A stretch of 64,000 bases of DNA from Oscillospiraceae bacterium (GCA_017508045.1 JAFVZT010000028.1:1-64000); one strand, 5' to 3'. Positions 26,689-35,967 are shown, counted from the stretch's first letter. Program-made: numbers and translations. The notes: a model not told the origin generated them from the letters alone.

Positions 26689-26756
26689 TATCCACCCCTC
26701 GCTTTCTTACAAAACTTCTGATTTCATAGTATGCCCTGTTGCGGAAATATAACCCC

Positions 26757-26795
26757 AAAAAAAAGCACCGCAGAAGCCTTCTGCGGTGCTTTTTG
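26757..26795. terminator. Terminator of the yloU-fakA operon
   Basis: AAAAGCACCGCAGAAG / CTTCTGCGGTGCTTTT with flanking A and T runs. Confidence 0.88.
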
Positions 26796-26806
26796 GGTAT
26801 CTGGTT

Positions 26807-28438
26807 TTATTCTGCGGAAATGAGGTAATAATACACCGGCTGACCGCCTCGCAAAAGATTGACCTCTGCATCGGGGCAAATCTTTTGGAACAGATCTGCC
26901 GCCTTTTGGGCGTGCTTTTCCGTAATATCCTCACCATAGTAAATGGTGATGTACTCTTTCTCCTCGTCCCGAACCTTCTGGGCCAACGATTTTAAAAGCA
27001 CCTTGATGTCCTTGCTTGTGCCAAACAGAGTACTTCCGAATATAGCAAGATAATCGCCTTCGTGGATATCGTAGCCGTCAAAATCGGAATTCCGGGCAGC
27101 GTAGGTAATCTGCATGGTATCCACCGTGGAGAGTGCCTCGGTCAGGGCCTGGGTGTTTGCCTCTTCGGTGTCCTCGGGGTTAAAGCTCAGCATTGCGGTG
27201 ATGCCCTGGGGTACGGTCTTGCTGGGAATAACCACCACGTGCTTGGGGGTCAGCGCATCCACCTGCTCCGCCGCCATAATAATGTTTTTATTGTTGGGCA
27301 GAACATACACGGTTTCCGCCGGCACCTTGTTAACCGCCTCCAGAATGTCCTGGGTACTGGGGTTCATGGTCTGCCCGCCGGAAATAATACCGTCTACGCC
27401 CAAATTCATAAACACCTCTGCAAGACCGTCACCGGCACACACAGAAACCACGCCGAAGGTCTTTTCCGGCTCTGCGATTTTGGGAGCAAGCTCCTGCTCG
27501 CTAAGCACCTTTTCCGTATGCTGCAGACGCATATTTTCAATCTTAACGGTTACAAAGGAGCCGTAATCAATAGCCTCGTGGAGGGCCTTGCCCGGGTCAT
27601 TGGTGTGAACGTGGACCTTGATAATTTCCTCATCGTCCACCAGCACAAGGCTGTCGCCCAAGCTGTCCAAAAATGCCCGCAGCTGTTCCGGGTCCTTATC
27701 GTTTTCCCGGGAGATGATAAACTCGGTGCAGTAGGTAAAGGTGATGTCCTCGGGATTGTAATCAGAAAAATCCGCCTGCTGACGCAGCTCGGTGTCGCCA
27801 TAGCCTTCGGGAACAACCACATCCTCGCCGCGAAGGGCGCTGAGCATAGCCTCCAGCACGAAGACCCAGCCCTTACCGCCGGCATCCACCACTCCGGCTT
27901 TTTTCAAAACAGGATTTTGGTTAACGGTATTGGCAAGGGCAGCCTTTGCCTCCCCGATAGCGGCTTCCTGCACAAATTCGATGTGATTATTTTCCTTGGC
28001 CGCCTTGATTGCCGCCAAAGCTGCCATACGGGAGACCGTTAAAATCGTACCCTCGGCAGGCTTCATAACTGCCTTATAGGCCGCATCCACGCCCTCTTGC
28101 AGGGCTGCTGCCCACAGCACGCCGTCACAAACCTCGCTGCCCTTTAATTTTCGGGAGATACCGCGAAACAGCAGGGACAGAATAACACCGGAGTTGCCTC
28201 TGGCGCCCCGCAGCATAGCAGAGGCGGTAATCGCCGCCGCCTTTTCCAAAGTGGGGTCCTCTGCCTTGCGCAGATCTCCTGCCGCAGCATTGATGGTCAT
28301 AGACATATTGGTTCCGGTATCGCCGTCAGGCACCGGGAACACATTTAAATCATTTAACTGCTGCTTATGAATTTCAACAGAGGCAGCCGCGCTAATCGCC
28401 ATCCGGCGAAAATCCGCGCCGTTAATTATCTGTCTCAA
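26807..28438 (-). CDS. fakA: Fatty acid kinase catalytic subunit FakA (YloV, DAK2 domain)
   Basis: 543 residues. N-terminal DAK2/kinase domain with NVFPVPDGDTGTNMSMT (about 33-49) for Mg-ATP and MLRGARGNSGVILS (about 88-101), a middle domain, and a C-terminal DegV-adaptor-like domain. Phosphorylates fatty acids carried by FakB partners for phospholipid synthesis; no fakB is in this window. TTG start at 28438 with AGGAGG upstream. Follows yloU by 17 bp, the standard Firmicutes pairing. Confidence 0.94.
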   Translation of the reverse strand: MRQIINGADFRRMAISAAASVEIHKQQLNDLNVFPVPDGDTGTNMSMTINAAAGDLRKAEDPTLEKAAAITASAMLRGARGNSGVILSLLFRGISRKLKGSEVCDGVLWAAALQEGVDAAYKAVMKPAEGTILTVSRMAALAAIKAAKENNHIEFVQEAAIGEAKAALANTVNQNPVLKKAGVVDAGGKGWVFVLEAMLSALRGEDVVVPEGYGDTELRQQADFSDYNPEDITFTYCTEFIISRENDKDPEQLRAFLDSLGDSLVLVDDEEIIKVHVHTNDPGKALHEAIDYGSFVTVKIENMRLQHTEKVLSEQELAPKIAEPEKTFGVVSVCAGDGLAEVFMNLGVDGIISGGQTMNPSTQDILEAVNKVPAETVYVLPNNKNIIMAAEQVDALTPKHVVVIPSKTVPQGITAMLSFNPEDTEEANTQALTEALSTVDTMQITYAARNSDFDGYDIHEGDYLAIFGSTLFGTSKDIKVLLKSLAQKVRDEEKEYITIYYGEDITEKHAQKAADLFQKICPDAEVNLLRGGQPVYYYLISAE

Positions 28439-28455
28439 AGGCCTATCCTCCTAAA

Positions 28456-28803
28456 TTACATCATGGAATCGATATAGACGTTAACCGCCTTTACCTGTGT
28501 TCCCGTACAATTGTTAACCACATAGCGCACCTCGGAAATAATGGATGTGCCAACAGCGGTCAGGTTTACACCTGCATCCACAATAATATGCAAATCAATG
28601 GAAATGGTATCATCCTCATGAAACTCCACCTTCACGCCCTTGGACATGGATTCCTTGCGCAGCAGGTGATAGACACCGTCAGAAACAGACCGGGCAGCCA
28701 TACCCTTAACGCCAAAGCAGTTGCTTGCCGCAACGCCGGCAATTTCGGTATAGACACCGGTGGACACCAGAACACTGCCGTTTTCATAATTGTGACGAAT
28801 CAT
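28456..28803 (-). CDS. yloU: Asp23/Gls24 family protein YloU
   Basis: 115 residues. Conserved VLVSTGVYTEIAGVAASNCFGVKGM at the N-terminus (Asp23 signature) and the LHIIVDAGVNLTAVG segment near residue 75. Envelope-stress-associated family; in Firmicutes it precedes fakA. ATG at 28803 after AGGAGG. Confidence 0.93.
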   Translation of the reverse strand: MIRHNYENGSVLVSTGVYTEIAGVAASNCFGVKGMAARSVSDGVYHLLRKESMSKGVKVEFHEDDTISIDLHIIVDAGVNLTAVGTSIISEVRYVVNNCTGTQVKAVNVYIDSMM

Positions 28804-28833
28804 TCGCGTACCTCCTGTCTTGATGAACGTTGC

Positions 28834-30396
28834 TTAAACCATGCTTTCTTCCCAACACTGGGGGGCAGTCAGGCCCATCATTTTTACCACAGTAGGCGCC
28901 ACATTGGCAAGGCCGTAAGCACCCTCCCGGATTTCATAACGGGTATCAGTATCGTAAATAATGAAGGGAACAGGATTTAAAGAGTGGGCAGTCCGGACAG
29001 CCACCTTGCCCTTTTTGGTTTCGGTCATCTGGTCGGCATTGCCGTGGTCAGCTGTAATCAAAACGGTATAGCCATACTTTTCGGCTGCTTCCAAAATGGC
29101 TTTCAGGCTGTTATCCACGCACTCCATAGCATAGACTACCGCATCCATAGCGCCGGTGTGACCCACCATATCGCCGTTGGGATAATTACAGCGCAAAAAT
29201 TCATATTTCTTGGAGGCCATAGCCGCTACCAACGCCTCGGTAATCTCCTTGGACTTCATGGCAGGTGCCTGCTCGAAGGGGATAACATCCGAGGGAATCT
29301 CCAAATACTCCTCCAGCTTTTCGTCCACCTTACCGGAACGGTTGCCGTTCCAGAAATAGGTAACGTGGCCGTACTTCTGCGTTTCGGACACGGCAAACTC
29401 CCGGACGCCTGCCTGACACAGCACCTCTGTCAGGGTGTTGGTAATGACAGGGGGCTGCACCAGATAGCGCTCGGGGATGTTTAAATCTCCGTCGTACTGG
29501 AGCATACCGGCAAACTTCACACCGGTGTAATCCCCCCGGTCGAATTTATCAAATTCCTTACGGTCAAAAGCAAGGGAAATTTCCTGTGCCCGGTCGCCAC
29601 GGAAATTGAACAAAATTACGCTGTCGCCGTTTTCAATTTTGGCAACAGGCTGACCCTGTCTTGCCACCACGAAAGCAGGCAGATCCTGGTCAATCACACC
29701 GGTTTCGGCGCGGTAGGTTTCAATTGCCTCGGCAGCAGATGCAAACTGTCTGCCCAAGCCCTGAACATGGGTGCGCCAGCCGGCCTCAACCATACCCCAG
29801 TTGGCCTCATACCGATCCATTGTCACCTGCATACGGCCGCCGCCGGAGGCAATGGCATAGTCACAGCCCTCGGTGTTCAGCTCCTTAAGAACAGCCTCTA
29901 ATTGACCCACATATTCCAATGCGGAGGTGGCAGGCACATCCCGGCCATCCAGAAGAATATGGCAGTATGCCTTTTTTACGCCGGCAGCCTTGGCTGCCTT
30001 CAAAAGGGCAATCAGGTGGGCAATATTGGAGTGAACATTGCCGTCGGACAAAAGGCCCAGAAAATGCATGGCCTTACCGGACTTGGCGTTTTCCACCAAA
30101 TCCTGCCAGACACTTGACGCAAACAGCGCGCCGTTTTCGATGGATTCGCCCACCAATTTCGCGCCCTGAGAATAGACCTGACCGCAGCCTAAAGCGTTGT
30201 GACCTACCTCTGAGTTGCCCATATCCTCATCCGAGGGCAAACCGACGGCAGTTCCGTGAGCCTTCAAATAGGTATGGGGGCAGGTTGCCAGCAAATGATC
30301 CAAGGTGGGGGTTTTTGCAACTGCAACTGCGTCACCGCTGCCGCCGTCGCCCTTGCCCACACCGTCCATAACAACTAATACAATTGGTTTTTCCAT
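28834..30396 (-). CDS. gpmI: 2,3-bisphosphoglycerate-independent phosphoglycerate mutase
   Basis: 520 residues starting at 30396 (MEKPIVLVVMDGVG; GGAGG upstream). Alkaline-phosphatase superfamily: the catalytic Ser is in DMGNSEVGHNALG (about residue 67), with HILLDGRDVP, FNFRGDRAQE and the C-terminal metal sites DHGNAD and RTAHSLNPVPF. Converts 3- to 2-phosphoglycerate in glycolysis. 30 bp upstream of yloU; possibly one operon. Confidence 0.96.
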   Translation of the reverse strand: MEKPIVLVVMDGVGKGDGGSGDAVAVAKTPTLDHLLATCPHTYLKAHGTAVGLPSDEDMGNSEVGHNALGCGQVYSQGAKLVGESIENGALFASSVWQDLVENAKSGKAMHFLGLLSDGNVHSNIAHLIALLKAAKAAGVKKAYCHILLDGRDVPATSALEYVGQLEAVLKELNTEGCDYAIASGGGRMQVTMDRYEANWGMVEAGWRTHVQGLGRQFASAAEAIETYRAETGVIDQDLPAFVVARQGQPVAKIENGDSVILFNFRGDRAQEISLAFDRKEFDKFDRGDYTGVKFAGMLQYDGDLNIPERYLVQPPVITNTLTEVLCQAGVREFAVSETQKYGHVTYFWNGNRSGKVDEKLEEYLEIPSDVIPFEQAPAMKSKEITEALVAAMASKKYEFLRCNYPNGDMVGHTGAMDAVVYAMECVDNSLKAILEAAEKYGYTVLITADHGNADQMTETKKGKVAVRTAHSLNPVPFIIYDTDTRYEIREGAYGLANVAPTVVKMMGLTAPQCWEESMV

Positions 30397-30564
30397 GTGG
30401 AAATTCCTCCGCAATGTGTAGTATATGTAAAATTGACATCTTATGAGTCATACTATTTTACATCATTTTTTGCAAACTTACAACCTATTTTTGAAATTTT
30501 TTGTAACCGAAGCTAAAACAGCCCTGTCCTTCAAGGTGTACGGCAAGCTTTGGCAGTGCTGCAA

Positions 30565-30712
30565 AGGCTCCCCTTGCAGGGGCGCTGGCATTTGCGAAGC
30601 GCGAGCAAATGACTGAGGGGTGTTAACGGCGATGCCTGTTTTTCCGGATATCGTTCCTCCGTACACCCCTCCGGGTCACCGCAGGTGACCCACCTCCCCT
30701 ACAGAGGAGGCT
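30565..30712. repeat. Inverted-arm element related to the one at 16861-17017
   Basis: Left arm GGCTCCCCTTGCAGGGGCGC and TGACTGAGGGGTGTTA; right arm ACACCCCTCCGGGT and CACCTCCCCTACAGAGGAGG. The same AGGGGTG/CTCCCC vocabulary as the 16.9-kb element but without 39-bp repeats. It accounts for most of the 343-bp gap between gpmI and recG; nothing else is visible there. Confidence 0.7.
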
Positions 30713-30739
30713 TTGAGTACAAGTGCGGTAAAATTGCCG

Positions 30740-32788
30740 TCAATTCATCGTACCCTGCGCCCGCAAAAACAGCTGTCCGATTCGGGCGCGCAGGGCTGCT
30801 CCCTCCGGAGTATCCGCCGTACCCTCTGCTTCAATCCACTCCTTCGAGGCCTGCTGGGCCTGCTGGAGCGTCTGTAAGTCACAGCTCAGGTTTGCCACCC
30901 GGAACACCGGCAGTCCCGACTGCCGTGAGCCGAAAAAGTCCCCGGGACCTCTCAGCTTTAAGTCCTCCTGGGCAATTCGGAAGCCGTCGGTTGTCTTACA
31001 CAGCGCCTTTAACCGGGCAACGGTTTCGGGATTTTTATTATGGGTGGTTAAAATACAGTAGCTTTTGCTGTCGCCTCTGCCCACCCGGCCCCGAAGCTGG
31101 TGAAGCTGGGAAAGTCCGAACCGGTCCGCATCCTCAATCACCATCAAGGTGGCATTGGGTACATCCACGCCTACCTCGATAACCGTAGTGGCCACCAGAA
31201 CATCCGCCTCGCCTCTGGCAAAGGCTGCCATAACCTGTTCTTTTTCTGTGGACTTCATCTGTCCGTGAAGCAGTGCTACCTGTAAATCCGGAAAGACTGT
31301 TTGCTGCAAGGTCTCTGCCCAGACTGTGGCAGCCTTTAAATCCAAATCTCCGTTTTCCCCCACCGCAGGACAAACCACATAGCACTGATGCCCCATATCC
31401 ACCTGCTTGCGGATAAAGGCATTAATCCGGGCGCGGTAGCTCTCCCCTACCAAGAAGGTGTCAATCTGCTGACGGCCGGGGGGCAATTCATCCAATACGC
31501 AGACCTCTAAATCTCCGTACATTAAAAGCGCCAGCGTTCTGGGAATGGGGGTTGCGGACATCACCAGAAGATGGGGGGCTTCGCCCTTTGCAGACAGCGC
31601 CGACCGCTGGGCAACGCCAAAGCGGTGCTGTTCATCTGCCACCACCAGTCCCAAATCCCGAAATTGCGTGCTGTCTGTCACCAGCGCGTGCGTGCCGATA
31701 ACGAAATCCGTCTGTCCGTCGGCAATAAGCTGTCGGGCATCCTTTTTCTGCTTCGGAGTAAGTCCTCCGGTAAGAAGGCAAACCCGGATACCCAAAGGTG
31801 TCAGGAGCTTGGAAAGAGATTTATAATGCTGCTCCGCCAATATTTCCGTAGGCGCCATTAACGCCGCCTGCTTGCTGTTTTTCACCGTCAGATAGGCAGC
31901 CGCAACCGCTACCATAGTTTTACCGCTGCCCACATCTCCCTGTACCAGACGGTTCATAGGGGTGCCCCGGCGCAAATCTGCCACAATCTCTCCGATAGCC
32001 CGACTTTGCGCTCCGGTAAGAGAAAAGGGCAGCGCCTGATAAAATTCTTTCAAGTCCGTATGCTTATAAGCAGGGGTGGTCTTTCCCGCCCGGGCAGCGC
32101 GCATCAGGGAAAGCCCTGCGGAAAATACGAAAAACTCCTCAAAAATCAACCGCCGCTTGGCAAGCTCCGCCTCCTCCATAGAACTGGGGGCATGAATGGC
32201 ATAGTATGCCCGCTGTGCCGGCAGGATACCGTATTTCTGCCGCACCGACTGGGGCAAAATCTCCGCCGGAACGTCGCAGATTGCCAGAGCCTGCTCCACC
32301 GCCTTGACCACCGCTACGTTGGAAAGCCCGGCAGTTAAAGGATAAATGGGCAGCACCCGCCGGGTGGTCACCGGAGGTGCATTCAGCTCTTCAAACACAG
32401 GGGTGGCCATATTGTAGCCGATAAAATCTCCCGACACCGCCCCGTAGAAAATATATTCCTTGCCGTATTGCAGCCGGTCTGTGGTGAATTTCTGATTAAA
32501 AAAGGTCAGATTTAATCTTCCCGTATGGTCGGCCACCTGCACCTTGGTCACATCCAAGCCCTTGCGGATATGGGCAGTTCTGGGGGTATTCATCACCATA
32601 GCCTTAAAGCAGGCAGGTCGGTCCACCTCCAGCTTTTCAATGGTCACCAGCCGGGTGCGGTCCTCATAGCCTCTGGGAAAATGGCAGATCAAATCCTCCA
32701 GAGTAAAAATATTCAATGCGGCAAACTGCTTTGCCTTGGTAGGCCCCACGCCCTTTAAGATTGTCACCGGGTCGGAAAGTCTTGCCAT
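30740..32788 (-). CDS. recG: ATP-dependent DNA helicase RecG
   Basis: 682 residues. N-terminal wedge/OB domain (about 1-150: GVGPTKAKQFAALNI, FFNQKF), Walker A GDVGSGKT (about 288-295), DEQHRFG box (about 390), SATPIPRTLAL, and the C-terminal helicase motifs VIEVGVDVPNATLM, QLHQLRGRVGR. Reverses stalled replication forks. ATG at 32788 after GGGGG. Confidence 0.97.
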   Translation of the reverse strand: MARLSDPVTILKGVGPTKAKQFAALNIFTLEDLICHFPRGYEDRTRLVTIEKLEVDRPACFKAMVMNTPRTAHIRKGLDVTKVQVADHTGRLNLTFFNQKFTTDRLQYGKEYIFYGAVSGDFIGYNMATPVFEELNAPPVTTRRVLPIYPLTAGLSNVAVVKAVEQALAICDVPAEILPQSVRQKYGILPAQRAYYAIHAPSSMEEAELAKRRLIFEEFFVFSAGLSLMRAARAGKTTPAYKHTDLKEFYQALPFSLTGAQSRAIGEIVADLRRGTPMNRLVQGDVGSGKTMVAVAAAYLTVKNSKQAALMAPTEILAEQHYKSLSKLLTPLGIRVCLLTGGLTPKQKKDARQLIADGQTDFVIGTHALVTDSTQFRDLGLVVADEQHRFGVAQRSALSAKGEAPHLLVMSATPIPRTLALLMYGDLEVCVLDELPPGRQQIDTFLVGESYRARINAFIRKQVDMGHQCYVVCPAVGENGDLDLKAATVWAETLQQTVFPDLQVALLHGQMKSTEKEQVMAAFARGEADVLVATTVIEVGVDVPNATLMVIEDADRFGLSQLHQLRGRVGRGDSKSYCILTTHNKNPETVARLKALCKTTDGFRIAQEDLKLRGPGDFFGSRQSGLPVFRVANLSCDLQTLQQAQQASKEWIEAEGTADTPEGAALRARIGQLFLRAQGTMN

Positions 32789-32950
32789 AAATGCACCCCC
32801 TTTCGCTGATTATCCACATTATAACATATAAATGGAGAATTGAAAATTGAAAATTGAGAATTGTTGTAGTTGCCTTACAAATGGTTTTGATCCACCGCCA
32901 ATGCTGACACATTCCTTCTTAATTCTCTATTGTGCGCCAAAATGAAAAAA

Positions 32951-32978
32951 CGCCCGGGTGTCTAAGCAACACCGGGCG
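32951..32978 (-). terminator. Terminator of rpsT
   Basis: CGCCCGGGTGT / ACACCCGGGCG-type stem, with TTTTTT following on the minus strand. Confidence 0.88.
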
Positions 32979-32993
32979 ATATTTTCAGAGAAA

Positions 32994-33257
32994 TCAGGCC
33001 AGCTTGTTCAACCGCAGGGTCATGCTGCTCTTTTTCCGGGCAGCAGTATTCTTGTGCAGAATACCCTTTGTGACAGCCTTATCCACAATCTGGATTGCGT
33101 CCTTGTAAGCAACCTCCGCAGCAGCGCGGTTGCCTTCCGCCAGAGAAGCTTCATACTTCTTGATGACGGTCTTCATCTCAGATTTGTCAGCCTTGTTCTT
33201 CTCGTAAGCAATCTTGGAACGGATGACATCCTTCTTAGAGGACTTGATATTGGGCAT
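32994..33257 (-). CDS. rpsT: 30S ribosomal protein S20
   Basis: 87 residues, complete: MPNIKSSKKDVIRSKIAYEKN at the start and HKNTAARKKSSMTLRLNKLA at the end. Primary 16S rRNA-binding protein. AGGAGGTG ribosome-binding site; monocistronic between its own promoter and terminator. Confidence 0.97.
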   Translation of the reverse strand: MPNIKSSKKDVIRSKIAYEKNKADKSEMKTVIKKYEASLAEGNRAAAEVAYKDAIQIVDKAVTKGILHKNTAARKKSSMTLRLNKLA

Positions 33258-33299
33258 AGTTACACCTCCTGTTCTGCATTCTTTTTTACGCAGTTACCA

Positions 33300-33328
33300 A
33301 TTATAACGCGACTTTTCCATAAAATCAA
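33300..33328 (-). promoter_or_regulatory. Promoter of rpsT
   Basis: Minus strand TTGATT (33323-33328), 17 bp, TATAAT (33300-33305). Confidence 0.82.
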
Positions 33329-33525
33329 TACCTATTTTTATTTTTTTCCAAAAACAGAGTTTTACACAGGATTTTGCGGCACATTATCTTGTCAAGACCT
33401 TTTTTTCCGTCACAATTTTTCTTTATTGTCATTTTGATTATAGGCGAAAAAGTGGGAATTGTGTCTTCCATTGTCGAATTAACTTATGTTAACCAAAATG
33501 CATATAACAGCCATTGCCTGCCCCT

Positions 33526-33555
33526 TGTGGAAAAGTCTGTGGATAATGTGGAAAA
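33526..33555 (-). promoter_or_regulatory. Cluster of three DnaA-box-like sites
   Basis: TTTTCCACA, TTATCCACA and TTTTCCACA read on the minus strand at 33547-33555, 33538-33546 and 33526-33534. The middle one is a perfect consensus box; all share orientation. Confidence 0.5.
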
Positions 33556-33802
33556 GTCAAGGTATTCAACCGAAATTTTCCAATTCGTCCTGACAAAACC
33601 CCAAAAAAGCCTGTATAAAAACCTGCATAACCCATACCGTAATTTCCGATTATTTCGCGTTATGTCGCCGGTAACCACCCGGTCGTTTTTTAAAACTTTT
33701 TGCCCGGAAAGTTGGAAATTCTTCCTAATTGGGTTTATTTTCCCCCAGCCTTTTGCCATGGACCTTTAAAATATTTGTTGAACTTTCACAAATTTTAAAT
33801 CT

Positions 33803-33831
33803 GTATGTTTTTCCCTGTTCCGGAAATAATG
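33803..33831 (+). promoter_or_regulatory. Candidate SigF-type promoter of sigG
   Basis: GTATG (33803-33807), 14 bp, GGAAATAATG (33822-33831), close to the forespore sigma-F consensus (GYWTA, GGHRARAMTR), 38 bp before the sigG start. Confidence 0.45.
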
Positions 33832-33868
33832 AACTCATCAACATTTCTAATAAGCAAAGGGGAACACC

Positions 33869-34642
33869 ATGCAGGGTAAAGTAGAATTAAGCGGTGTGAA
33901 CACCGCCCGGCTGAAGGTCCTGTCCCAGGTTGAAATGGATATGCTGCTCCGCAGAGCAAAGGAAGGGGACGAAAATGCCCGGCAGCAGCTCATCGAAGGA
34001 AATTTGCGTCTTGTGCTTTCCGTTATTCAGCGCTTTGACAAGCGGGGAGAATCCCCCGACGATTTATTTCAGGTGGGCTGTATTGGCCTAATTAAGGCAA
34101 TTGCCAATTTTGATCCCACCAAGCAGGTAAAATTTTCCACCTACGGCGTTCCGATGATTGCCGGCGAGGTGCGCCGCTACCTGCGGGATAATTCCGCCAT
34201 CCGGGTATCCCGGTCTATCCGGGACGTGGCATATCGTGTGCTGCAATGCAAGGAAAGCCTTATGGCAGCTATGGGTCGGGAGCCGACTCTAGAGGAAATT
34301 GCCAACACCTTGGATTTGGATGTGGGGGAGGTCAGTGAAGCGCTGGACGCGGTTTGCGCCCCCTTGAGCCTGTACGATCCCGTTTACGCCGACGGCGGCG
34401 ACCCCCTGACGGTGATGGATCAGGTGAAAGACACAAAAAACACAGAGGCCCACTGGCTGGAGCATATTGCCCTGAACACCGCCTTCCGGGCCCTTTCTCC
34501 CCGGGAAAAGCAAATTCTCTCATTGCGGTTTGTAGGGGGTAAGACCCAAATGGAGGTCGCCTCCCTGGTGGGCATCTCCCAGGCTCAGGTCTCCCGGCTG
34601 GAAAAAAGCGCTCTGGGCAGTCTGCGGAAGAATATCAGCTGA
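33869..34642 (+). CDS. sigG: RNA polymerase sporulation sigma factor SigG
   Basis: 257 residues, late forespore sigma factor. The N-terminal VELSGVNTARLKVLSQVEM matches the SigG-specific anti-sigma-binding leader. Region 2 reads GNLRLVLSVIQRFDKRGESPDDLFQVG (about 48-75) and KFSTYGVPMIAGEVRRYLRD. Region 4 ends with the helix-turn-helix TQMEVASLVGISQAQVSRLEK. AAAGGGGAA ribosome-binding site. ylmC follows by 36 bp. spoIIGA/sigE, often adjacent, are not in the window. Confidence 0.95.
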   Translation: MQGKVELSGVNTARLKVLSQVEMDMLLRRAKEGDENARQQLIEGNLRLVLSVIQRFDKRGESPDDLFQVGCIGLIKAIANFDPTKQVKFSTYGVPMIAGEVRRYLRDNSAIRVSRSIRDVAYRVLQCKESLMAAMGREPTLEEIANTLDLDVGEVSEALDAVCAPLSLYDPVYADGGDPLTVMDQVKDTKNTEAHWLEHIALNTAFRALSPREKQILSLRFVGGKTQMEVASLVGISQAQVSRLEKSALGSLRKNIS

Positions 34643-34678
34643 AGGTTTTGCATACCTTGCACTAAGGGAGGGCTGGGT

Positions 34679-34960
34679 ATGTGCTGTAAATTTACAGACC
34701 TGCATTGTAAAGAGGTCATCTGTATCTGTGACGGGCGGCGGCTGGGCTTTATTTCCGATGCGAAAATCGATTTGTGTGACGGCAGGGTCATTGCTATTGT
34801 TGTACCGGGACCCTGTCGGCATTTCGGTGTTTTGGGACATCGGGACGATTTTGTGATTCCCTGGAATTGCATCCGGCAAATCGGACCGGACATCGTTTTG
34901 GTGGATGTCAAGCCCGATGAATGCCGCGTTCCACGGATTAAAAATCTTCTTCCCTTTTAA
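34679..34960 (+). CDS. ylmC: YlmC/YmxH family sporulation protein (PRC-barrel)
   Basis: 93 residues, one PRC-barrel-like beta domain: FTDLHCKEVICICDGRRLG and SDAKIDLCDGRV, then DFVIPWNCIRQIGPDIVLVD. In Clostridia this family sits directly after sigG, as here. Biochemical role unknown. ATG at 34679 after GGGAGG. Confidence 0.9.
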   Translation: MCCKFTDLHCKEVICICDGRRLGFISDAKIDLCDGRVIAIVVPGPCRHFGVLGHRDDFVIPWNCIRQIGPDIVLVDVKPDECRVPRIKNLLPF

Positions 34961-34996
34961 AAGTCAAAAAACTTTTAAATTTTTCCAAAAAAACAC

Positions 34997-35025
34997 TTGC
35001 AAAATAAAAACTATTCCTATATAAT
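34997..35025 (+). promoter_or_regulatory. Promoter of rpsB-tsf
   Basis: TTGCAA (34997-35002), 17 bp, TATAAT (35020-35025). Confidence 0.85.
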
Positions 35026-35066
35026 TATTCGGCACGGGATTTTTTCCGTAGTATTTCAAAACCACA

Positions 35067-35126
35067 CACCCGGTGATTGCGCCCTCACGTGTCCTTTGGG
35101 ACGGGCAGCGCAAGATGAACGGGGTG
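35067..35126 (+). promoter_or_regulatory. Structured 5' leader of rpsB, possible autoregulatory element
   Basis: Nested helices between promoter and gene: outer CACCC (35067-35071) with GGGGTG (35121-35126), middle TTGCG with CGCAA and GCCC with GGGC, and apical GTCC with GGAC. The Shine-Dalgarno lies just after. Ribosomal protein S2 leaders are known in several phyla; identity with them is inference. Confidence 0.55.
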
Positions 35127-35154
35127 GAGGAAAAAACAAAAGGAGAAACAAAAA

Positions 35155-35904
35155 ATGAGTGTTGTATCTATGAAACAACTGCTGGAGGCCGGCGTTCACT
35201 TCGGTCACCAGACCCGCCGCTGGAACCCAAAAATGGCTCCCTACATCTACACGGAGCGCAACGGTATCTACATCATCGACCTGCAAAAGACCGTTAAGAA
35301 GCTGGAAGAGGCTTACAGCTTCGTCCGTGAGATTTCCGCCAACGGCGGTAACGTCCTGTTTGTCGGCACCAAGAAGCAGGCTCAGGATGCCATTAAGGAA
35401 GAAGCTGCTCGCTGCGGCGGCTACTATGTTAACGCCCGCTGGCTGGGCGGTATGCTGACCAATTTCCGCACCATGCGTACCCGTATCGACCGTCTGGCTC
35501 AGCTGCGCAAGATGGAAGCTGACGGCACCTTCGCTATGCTGCCTAAGAAGGAAGTTATCAAGCATCAGGCCGAAATCGAAAAGCTGGAGAAGTATCTGGG
35601 CGGCGTTAAGGAAATGAAGAAGATTCCCGCCTGCCTGTTTATCGTTGACCCCCGCAAGGAGCGCAACGCCATTGCCGAGGCTCAGAAGCTGAACATTCCC
35701 ATCGTTGCCATTGTTGACACCAACTGTGACCCCGATGAAATCGACTACGTCATCCCCGGCAACGACGACGCTATCCGCGCCATCCGTCTCATCGCCGCCG
35801 CTATGGCAAGCGCTGCCATCGAAGGCCGTCAGGGCGAGGACGCCGCTGTTGAGGCTGTAGAAGCTGTGGAAGCTGAAGCTGCAGAGGCTGTTGAGGCTGA
35901 ATAA
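35155..35904 (+). CDS. rpsB: 30S ribosomal protein S2
   Basis: 249 residues. [24 protein letters not shown] at the start and the conserved [12 protein letters not shown]-type segment ([10 protein letters not shown] near residue 95) identify S2. The last ~25 residues form an unusual tail made almost only of A, E and V ([19 protein letters not shown]). AAGGAG ribosome-binding site. tsf follows 63 bp downstream beyond a GC-rich hairpin. Confidence 0.97.
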   Translation: MSVVSMKQLLEAGVHFGHQTRRWNPKMAPYIYTERNGIYIIDLQKTVKKLEEAYSFVREISANGGNVLFVGTKKQAQDAIKEEAARCGGYYVNARWLGGMLTNFRTMRTRIDRLAQLRKMEADGTFAMLPKKEVIKHQAEIEKLEKYLGGVKEMKKIPACLFIVDPRKERNAIAEAQKLNIPIVAIVDTNCDPDEIDYVIPGNDDAIRAIRLIAAAMASAAIEGRQGEDAAVEAVEAVEAEAAEAVEAE

Positions 35905-35916
35905 TTGAAAATATTA

Positions 35917-35940
35917 TGGCACCCGGCTACGGGTGCCATC
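35917..35940 (+). other. Hairpin between rpsB and tsf
   Basis: TGGCACCC / GGGTGCCA around GGCTAC without a T run. Possible mRNA-stability or partial attenuation element setting the S2 to EF-Ts ratio. Confidence 0.55.
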
Positions 35941-35967
35941 TACAAAAGATTATAGGAGGATACGAAT

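Larger units (their letters stand above)
33329..33868. other. AT-rich gene-free region upstream of sigG
   Basis: About 540 bp with no convincing gene. It contains a tight group of three DnaA-box-like 9-mers (33526-33555) and a candidate forespore promoter for sigG (33803-33831). The open frames here have no start signals or recognisable sequence. Confidence 0.6.

Noticed and set aside
25817-26758. 313-residue frame overlapping the BrkB gene on the same strand
   Set aside because: The alternative frame clearly encodes YihY/BrkB; this one is Cys/Gly/Phe-rich noise.
33526-33555. Chromosomal replication origin
   Set aside because: Three DnaA-like boxes alone, without dnaA, dnaN or a larger box array, do not make an origin.
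33374-33769. 131-residue frame upstream of sigG
   Set aside because: No start signal, unlikely composition, opposite-strand frame equally open.
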